This document shows, in pieces, positions 6,298-6,308 of a DNA stretch of 6,308 bases. The notes under the pieces were generated by a model. The model was not told the DNA's origin. It ran no database searches and was given only the letters and a program-made list of their open reading frames with translations. Origin of the DNA: a bacterium (GTDB lineage Bacteria; Arandabacterota; Arandabacteria; Arandabacterales; JALGWA01). The stretch spans positions 1 through 6,308 of the forward strand of contig JALGWA010000089.1 in NCBI GenBank assembly GCA_025774425.1. Direction: 5' to 3'. A program made the position numbers and the translations under genes. Every line of letters begins with the position of its first letter. Position 1 is the stretch's first letter.

Positions 6298-6308
6298 TTG
6301 GGCGGCCG

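Noticed and set aside
1..6308. CRISPR arrays, tRNA or rRNA genes, insertion sequences and attachment sites
   Set aside because: No evenly spaced direct repeats, transposase motifs, terminal inverted repeats, or RNA gene signatures were seen on either strand.

Overview
The window is high-GC bacterial DNA, densely coded, carrying six complete genes on the plus strand and one truncated gene on the minus strand. Four starts are probably non-ATG (two GTG or TTG choices, one clear TTG, one GTG overlapping a stop), each judged from frame and ribosome binding site. Two proteins have a lipobox Cys at residue 25 and two more have Sec signal peptides, so most of the products act in or beyond the cell envelope. 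One secreted protein ends in a FlgD-like Ig module of the type common in FCB-group and related candidate phyla. Together with free use of AGG (Arg) and ATA (Ile) codons in high-GC DNA, this suggests an uncultivated bacterium of that broad kind. The taxonomic guess is weak and rests on domain style only.

Layout. Positions 1-226 (minus) hold the N-terminal 75 residues of a GNAT-type acetyltransferase with a good sigma70-like promoter. It is divergent from the rest. Positions 393-4792 form one tight plus-strand cluster. It encodes a surface lipoprotein with an Ig/FN3-like module and a ComEC-type metallo-beta-lactamase-fold hydrolase domain, then two ABC importer permeases of the MalF and MalG types, then a solute-binding lipoprotein of the carbohydrate-uptake class. 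Gaps are 10 and 12 bases, and the last pair overlaps by 26 bases. No ABC ATPase is present, so the importer must borrow one encoded elsewhere.

An 81-base gap then holds the best promoter in the window (TTGACC, 17 bases, TAGAAT) right in front of a second small unit, 4874-6297. This encodes a secreted protein with two OB-fold-like modules and a FlgD-like C-terminal module, overlapped by 4 bases with a short secreted protein that is a single OB-fold-like module.

How they may work together (inference): the lipoprotein hydrolase would cut an extracellular substrate and the binding protein plus two permeases would import a product. The OB-fold proteins might bind a polymer outside the cell, but they have their own promoter and their link to the transporter is only proximity. 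The substrate cannot be read from the sequence.
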